Source: Pseudomonadota bacterium | Lineage (GTDB): Bacteria > Pseudomonadota > Gammaproteobacteria > Eutrophobiales > Eutrophobiaceae | Assembly: GCA_022574295.1 (NCBI GenBank) | Contig: JACZSJ010000012.1 | Coordinates: 1 to 34,984 of the forward strand | DNA: 34,984 nt | Direction of reading: 5' to 3' | Shown here: one piece after another, positions 30,040 through 34,984 of the stretch | Layout of the letters: the number at the start of each line of letters is the position of its first letter | How positions within the stretch are numbered: the stretch's first letter is position 1 | Position numbers and translations under genes: made by a program | The notes under the pieces: model-generated | Database searches by the model: none | Seen by the model: the letters and a program-made list of their open reading frames with translations, nothing else | Told to the model about the DNA's origin: nothing

Positions 30040-31308
30040 CTATGCGGACTCCTGCCCAGGCAACAAAAACGATTTGCACACCAGGGACGGCTGATGACCC
30101 CAAAAGCCCATGGCGCATCGAGCAAATCGATGCTTCAGTGGTGGGACTAAGTCAGTTGCCAGCATGACAAGATCTCGCGCAATGATCTTGACTACCTGTC
30201 TGTTATAAAAACTTTCGGCCAGCCTGTCTGTGAAACGCAACACACGCTGCTGGTCATCTTTTCTGGATTCCAGATAGGATGACAACAGTGTGAGTTCACC
30301 GATATCCAGATTCTTTTCCTGGGCCTCGATTAATTTTTCAGCAAGTGCTGCTGCATCACGTAAACCAAGATTGAATCCCTGCGCACCATTCGGATGGACT
30401 GCATGTGCAGCATTCCCCAGAATAACTGCACGATGTTTTACCTGTTCTTCCACTTGCAACATTTTTAACGGATAACTTTTCCGCTGACCTAACTTTGAAA
30501 AATTGCCCAGACGACGACCAAAACGTTGCAACAAAACATCCAGAAAACCCTGTTCCTCCAACTGCAAATATTTTTCCGCATCAGCTGCGGCGACAGTAAA
30601 TACCAGGATACAACGTTGTTGTGTGTATGGTAACAAAGCTAAGGGGCCGCTCTCGGTAAAGCGTTCATATGCCGTATCGTTATGGGGCCTTTCCGGGATA
30701 ACATTGCTGACAATTGCGACCTGTTTATAATCCTTAACACTCGTTTCTATACCTAGCATGCCTCTTGTCCTGGATTCTGTGCCATCAGCCGCCACTAATA
30801 AGCTACTGGTGATTGTCTTTTCTGTCCCATCAATATTCACTTTGACGCTGGCCGTAGAATCCGATATTTCCACATCAGTAACAGATGCAGGGCACAATAA
30901 ATCTATATTATCTGACGCCTCAATGCATTGCATAAATGCCTTGCCCAGTTCGCGGGCCAATACCACGTAACCGAGTGCCGATACCCCCATTGATGCTGCA
31001 TCCAACCTGACGAACCCAAAATGATGCTGATCAGACACATGTATATTTTTGATAGGGTTTGCGTGGAGAGAAATATTCTGCCAAAGCCCAAGATTATCGA
31101 GAATGTTTTTTGATGACAAAGAAATTGATAAACCTCTGTCATCATAACTGGGCTGAATATCAGCCTTTGCTGATACCGCCTCAATGACGGCTATCTTGAG
31201 ACTGCTGCTGCTATTGTTATTGCTTAGAGCACAGGCCAATGCCGCACCCACTGCGCCACCACCGATGATAATAATGTCATAGTCATGGTTCATAATTAAG
31301 TTTTGCAA
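30040..31308 (-). CDS. ubiH: 2-octaprenyl-6-methoxyphenyl hydroxylase (UbiH-like)
   Basis: 422 aa; YDIIIIGGGAVGAALACAL, LLVAADGTESRTR, ILGNAAHAVHPNGAQGFNLGLRDAAALAE. Confidence 0.88.
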   Translation of the reverse strand: MQNLIMNHDYDIIIIGGGAVGAALACALSNNNSSSSLKIAVIEAVSAKADIQPSYDDRGLSISLSSKNILDNLGLWQNISLHANPIKNIHVSDQHHFGFVRLDAASMGVSALGYVVLARELGKAFMQCIEASDNIDLLCPASVTDVEISDSTASVKVNIDGTEKTITSSLLVAADGTESRTRGMLGIETSVKDYKQVAIVSNVIPERPHNDTAYERFTESGPLALLPYTQQRCILVFTVAAADAEKYLQLEEQGFLDVLLQRFGRRLGNFSKLGQRKSYPLKMLQVEEQVKHRAVILGNAAHAVHPNGAQGFNLGLRDAAALAEKLIEAQEKNLDIGELTLLSSYLESRKDDQQRVLRFTDRLAESFYNRQVVKIIARDLVMLATDLVPPLKHRFARCAMGFWGHQPSLVCKSFLLPGQESA

Positions 31309-31349
31309 CCCTGGGATGATATTCTTAGAGGCAACATCCTGAATCAGGC

Positions 31350-32663
31350 TCAGTCAACATTCGCCATTAACGTTTCTATCTCGGCAACTGTTTTTGGTAT
31401 ATCTTTGCTAAGCACATCATGACCACCTTTAGTCACCAGAACATCGTCCTCGATTCTGACACCGATATTCCACCATTTTTTTGCCAAGCCTTTTGAACCG
31501 GCCGGTAAATACAATCCCGGTTCAACTGTCAAGACCATGCCCGGTTCCAACATTCGCCAGTCGCCACCCACTTTGTAATCGCCAACATCATGTACATCCA
31601 TACCCAGCCAGTGACCGGTACGATGCATATAATATTTAGCGTAGGCGCGATCCTTAATCAGCGTACTCACCCTGCCCTTGAGAATACCCAGGGCAAGCAG
31701 TCCCTCAGTAATCACTTGTATCGCAGCTTCGTGGGGATCATTCCAGTGATTGCCCGGTCTTACCTGCTCTATGGCAGCCAACTGTGCACTCAAAACAACC
31801 TCATAGATCTCTTTTTGTGCCCTGGTAAATTTTCCATTAACAGGGAATGTACGCGAAATATCACTTGCATAGCCTTCATATTCAGCGCCAGCATCTATCA
31901 GTAAAATATCACCGTCTCTGAGCTCATCCTGATTGTCTGTGTAGTGAAGAATACAGCTATTTGCCCCGCCACCAACAATCGAAGGATAGGCAGAAAACCT
32001 GGCCCCCTGTTGCATAAATTTATAAACAATTTCGGCTTCAAGTTGATATTCCATCAAACCCGGCTGGCATGCCTGCATTGCACTTTTATGTGCAACAGCC
32101 GAGATCCTGGCCGCTTTACGCATTGCTGAAATCTCCTGACGGCTTTTATAAAGTCGCATGTCATGCAGAATATGCGTTAGTGAGATGAACTCATCCGGCG
32201 CATTGATTCCTGTACGCGCCTTATCCCGAACCTCATTCACCCAGCTCAGGACGCGCTGGTCAAAAACTGCATCATGCCCCATGGTGTAAAATATACGCTC
32301 TCTATCTTCAAGCATATTGGGCAAGATATCATCCATATCTTCTATCGGAAAAGCATCATCTGCACCATAAATCTTACAGGCCCCTTCCAGGCCGGCACGC
32401 TTGCCATCCCAGGTTTCTTTTTTCGGATCACGCTCCCGACAAAATAAAATATATTCGCCATGTGGTCGATCAGGAACGATAACGGCCACCGCCTCAGGTT
32501 CTGGATAGGCTGTCAGGTAATAAAAATCACTATCAGGTCGAAATGGAAATTCAACATCATTATTTCTGATGTGTACCGAGGCTGTCGGCAAGATAGCAAC
32601 ACTTTCGTTGCCCATCATATCCATTAAACGCTTACGACGACGCTTAAACTCCTTTGCATCCAC
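31350..32663 (-). CDS. pepP: Xaa-Pro aminopeptidase
   Basis: 437 aa; FKRRRKRLMDMMG, NSCILHYTDNQDELRDGDILLIDAGAEYEGYASDISRTFP, HRTGHWLGMDVHDVG. Confidence 0.95.
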   Translation of the reverse strand: MDAKEFKRRRKRLMDMMGNESVAILPTASVHIRNNDVEFPFRPDSDFYYLTAYPEPEAVAVIVPDRPHGEYILFCRERDPKKETWDGKRAGLEGACKIYGADDAFPIEDMDDILPNMLEDRERIFYTMGHDAVFDQRVLSWVNEVRDKARTGINAPDEFISLTHILHDMRLYKSRQEISAMRKAARISAVAHKSAMQACQPGLMEYQLEAEIVYKFMQQGARFSAYPSIVGGGANSCILHYTDNQDELRDGDILLIDAGAEYEGYASDISRTFPVNGKFTRAQKEIYEVVLSAQLAAIEQVRPGNHWNDPHEAAIQVITEGLLALGILKGRVSTLIKDRAYAKYYMHRTGHWLGMDVHDVGDYKVGGDWRMLEPGMVLTVEPGLYLPAGSKGLAKKWWNIGVRIEDDVLVTKGGHDVLSKDIPKTVAEIETLMANVD

Positions 32664-33235
32664 TAATGTAGTACCTCTGGTGCTTGTTTTTCCGGCTTGT
32701 CCGCAGAATCTGTATTGTCCTGCAAGTCTTCAAATATAAACAGGGTTCCCATCCGCACATATTCAGTCAGCTCCATCAGGGCGAAGTCATTCCCCCGATC
32801 TGATCCATCTTCGTTGTCGGTATCCAAACGGGCTATTTTGTAAAAATCATCAATTAATTCCTTTGCTTCAGAGGGAATTTGCCCCTGATTTACCCCAGAC
32901 AAACCGAGACCACTCATAAATCCCTGACACCATTCGGCAAGTGAACGACTTCTCTCTGCCAACGAGTCATCTTCGTTCGCAAGTAACAGCGCTAACTCGA
33001 GATCGGATGAGTACATCTGCGTTTCAATCTCTTCAGCCAACGCCTTTAATTGGATAAAACATTCCTCCGGATTAACGATTTCATCAGTATTGAGCAAAAA
33101 ATAGTCCCTTAATTGTTGTTCCTGAACCTGCCCATTGCCACAAACCAACGCACATAGAAAACCATGGCATTCTGATGCGTGAATCCCGGCCCCTGAGGCG
33201 ATTAATATTTCATTTAACGCATCATAATCTTGCAT
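32663..33235 (-). CDS. UPF0149 family protein (YgfB-like)
   Basis: 190 aa; SECHGFLCALVCG, EWCQGFMSGLG; overlaps the pepP start and is upstream of pepP as in other gammaproteobacteria. Confidence 0.9.
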   Translation of the reverse strand: MQDYDALNEILIASGAGIHASECHGFLCALVCGNGQVQEQQLRDYFLLNTDEIVNPEECFIQLKALAEEIETQMYSSDLELALLLANEDDSLAERSRSLAEWCQGFMSGLGLSGVNQGQIPSEAKELIDDFYKIARLDTDNEDGSDRGNDFALMELTEYVRMGTLFIFEDLQDNTDSADKPEKQAPEVLH

Positions 33236-33472
33236 GATATCAATAATTTCGGAATACCTAAGCTTAGATTCACAGGATGAACCAAATTTTAATGGGAAAT
33301 CCGGTGAATCTACTTCTAAATTTATAGTACCTATACTGCTTTTACCGTGTATATACCTTGTATATCTTGACCGCTACCACCGGTCGCTCTATATTGGGTG
33401 AGTGATGCATGAATAATAACAAATAATCAGGGATTTTTGACCACAGACAGGCACAATTTTTCGGGATAAATC

Positions 33473-33697
33473 ATGACAGATCAAAACAACGAAACGGTAG
33501 ATCTTAAAGCACTGGAAACTCGTGTTGATGAATTAATCAGCACAGTCGGTAAATTAACATCAGAAAACACCGCCCTGCGTAGCCAGCAGAATAATCTGGT
33601 CACTGAACGTGCTGTGCTGATAGAAAAAACAGAACTGGCCAGAACCCGAATTGAATCAATGATTTCCAGACTACGTTCCATGGAAACGCGTCCGTGA
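33473..33697 (+). CDS. ZapB-like coiled-coil protein (TIGR02449-type)
   Basis: 74 aa coiled coil: LKALETRVDELISTVGKLTSENTALRSQQNNLVTERAVLIEKTELARTRIESMISRLRSME; 4-bp GTGA overlap with zapA. Confidence 0.85.
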   Translation: MTDQNNETVDLKALETRVDELISTVGKLTSENTALRSQQNNLVTERAVLIEKTELARTRIESMISRLRSMETRP

Positions 33698-34005
33698 GTG
33701 AAACAAAGCCTGCCAGCGTCACCATCCTTGATAAAGAATACCTCATTGCATGTAGCGATGAGGAGCGAGAGCTGTTAGATGACGCAGCAAGCCTGCTTAA
33801 TGACAAAATGCAGGAGGTAAAAATCTCGGGGAAAGTCATCGGTAGTGAACGGATTGCGGTGCTGGCAGCATTAAATATCGCACATGAAATGCTTGCATAC
33901 AAAATTAAAAACGAGAGCTATACTTCGAATGTAGACGGTTTGATCCGTCGCTTACAGAATAAAATAGACGATGCCCTGATGAAGGGTAATCAGATAGGAA
34001 TTTAA
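33694..34005 (+). CDS. zapA: Cell division protein ZapA
   Basis: 103 aa; VTILDKEYLIACSDEERELLDDAASLLNDKMQEVK, IAVLAALNIAHEML. Confidence 0.93.
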   Translation: MSETKPASVTILDKEYLIACSDEERELLDDAASLLNDKMQEVKISGKVIGSERIAVLAALNIAHEMLAYKIKNESYTSNVDGLIRRLQNKIDDALMKGNQIGI

Positions 34006-34050
34006 AAGTTTAACGACGCTGAATTGTAGTAGCGACGAGCAGTTATGGGT

Positions 34051-34228
34051 ATCTTCTGCAGTGTTCGCCAACAGGCTGGTGGTAACTTGAGCCTACTCTA
34101 CATTACCAGGGGACATTATTTGTGACGTTGTGTGCATGTCCATTCGTGGGAAGCCTGATATGTCAAAATTCGTTCCCACTTGAACTCACGGTTCAAGTTC
34201 TGAGGTTTGTAGCGGCACTGCGGTTGAT
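34051..34228 (+). ncRNA. ssrS: 6S RNA
   Basis: Directly 3' of zapA; the 3' part cCACTTGAACtcacgGTTCAAGttctgaggtttgtaGCGGCACTGCGG matches the 6S hairpin and terminal region; terminal stem atc..CTGCAGTG / CACTGCgG..gat closes a 178-nt RNA. Confidence 0.9.
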
Positions 34229-34325
34229 ATCCGCCTAATTTTTCTTGTATTTTTCCTTTCTCGTAGCATTCATTTACATGGGTTTTTAGTTTTTCGCTTC
34301 GTTTCAGGCTGGTTTCGCTGGCTGC

Positions 34326-34592
34326 TTATGCTGCGTTTTCGTGTTTAATGTCCCAATTAGGAAAAACCAAGACCGCAGGATGGCACTTAAGTGCGCGGGC
34401 AAGGTGCTTGGCACGCTCAACACCGAGATTCACTCGATCATTTTCAATCGCAGAGATAGTAGATTGGGGGATCCCCGCAATTTTTGCTAAATCATTCTGG
34501 CTCATCTCCTGTAATTCTCGGATGATACGGACGGACTCTCCAACAGAGACATTGATTTGTTTTTTCGCAATTTTATAATCTTTCATATTCAT
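34326..34592 (-). CDS. XRE-family HTH antitoxin (HigA-like)
   Basis: 88 aa; RELQEMSQNDLAKIAGIPQSTISAIENDRVNLGVERAKHLARAL. Confidence 0.9.
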   Translation of the reverse strand: MNMKDYKIAKKQINVSVGESVRIIRELQEMSQNDLAKIAGIPQSTISAIENDRVNLGVERAKHLARALKCHPAVLVFPNWDIKHENAA

Positions 34593-34869
34593 TTCTTCGA
34601 TAATCGTGGGCAGTAATATTTACGATCTGCACTAGTACTTGACCCCGTACGATTTTATAAATGACTCGATACTTCAATCCTAATCGTGATGATCGGCAAC
34701 CCTTCCATTCACCACGAAGAGATTCATCGTGAAATCCTTTAATTAAGCGTAATCCTTCAGGGCCGGAAACGGTAACGAGATCTTTCCATTTTTCATATCT
34801 CTTCAATATTTCGTCTGGTATTGAGCTTAATTGCCGAGAAACACGGCGGTGTTCATAAATGAGCCACAT
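34573..34869 (-). CDS. RelE/HigB-superfamily toxin
   Basis: 98 aa; MWLIYEHRRVSRQLSSIPDEILKRYEKWKDLV, GFHDESLRGEWKGCRSSRLGLKYRVIYKI, VNITAHDYRR; toxin-first order overlapping the antitoxin by 20 bp. Confidence 0.9.
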   Translation of the reverse strand: MWLIYEHRRVSRQLSSIPDEILKRYEKWKDLVTVSGPEGLRLIKGFHDESLRGEWKGCRSSRLGLKYRVIYKIVRGQVLVQIVNITAHDYRRNEYERL

Positions 34870-34878
34870 ACCATATAA

Positions 34879-34906
34879 AGTATATATATCATATTTAGTA
34901 TGTCAA
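34879..34906 (-). promoter_or_regulatory. Sigma70-type promoter of the toxin-antitoxin module
   Basis: Minus strand TTGACA-N16-TATACT, with a G9/C9 tract (34907-34915) abutting the -35. Confidence 0.65.
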
Positions 34907-34936
34907 GGGGGGGGGTTAGCTTCGATTAAGTAGTGA

Positions 34937-34984
34937 TTCCGCCTTTTAGCGGCGTGTACCTTTTCTTTGTGCAAACGAAAGAAA
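34937..34984. repeat. Inverted copy of the 14516-14563 repeat (truncated by the window end)
   Basis: TTCCGCCTTTTAGCGGCGTGTACCTTTTCTTTGTGCAAACGAAAGAAA; about 46/48 identity to the reverse complement of 14516-14563. Confidence 0.85.

Noticed and set aside
1-34984. CRISPR arrays, tRNA or rRNA genes, complete IS elements, prophage
   Set aside because: No regularly spaced direct repeats, rRNA segments, transposase or phage structural genes recognised; tRNA absence was judged by eye only and would need tRNAscan-SE.

Overview
This is a gammaproteobacterial-type chromosomal window, mostly housekeeping genes. In order it contains: (i) an MSHA-type IV pilus block on the minus strand (sigma-54 response regulator, mshM, mshL, mshN, mshE, mshG and a partial pilus-linked gene running off the window start); (ii) a methyl-cycle block, metF-ahcY-(insertion)-metK, with an SAH riboswitch and a sigma70 promoter in front of ahcY; (iii) a central-carbon cluster tkt-gap-pgk-pyk-fba(class I), with three different inverted-repeat-bounded, MITE-like elements placed before or between the genes; (iv) parvulin, beta-carbonic anhydrase, purC and glnS; (v) ubiI-like, ubiH, pepP, a UPF0149 gene, a ZapB-like gene, zapA and 6S RNA; (vi) a HigBA/RelE-like toxin-antitoxin module. 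The most interesting part is the 12.4-14.6 kb insertion between ahcY and metK. It contains two good attC recombination sites, and the 5' ends of two cassettes are exactly complementary to the R'' cores of their own attC sites. I therefore read it as a small integron cassette cluster with no integrase in the window (CALIN/orphan array). It carries unknown membrane-protein, soluble and lipoprotein cassettes, and is bracketed by two members of one palindromic repeat family. No searches or folding programs were run; family names come from motif recognition.
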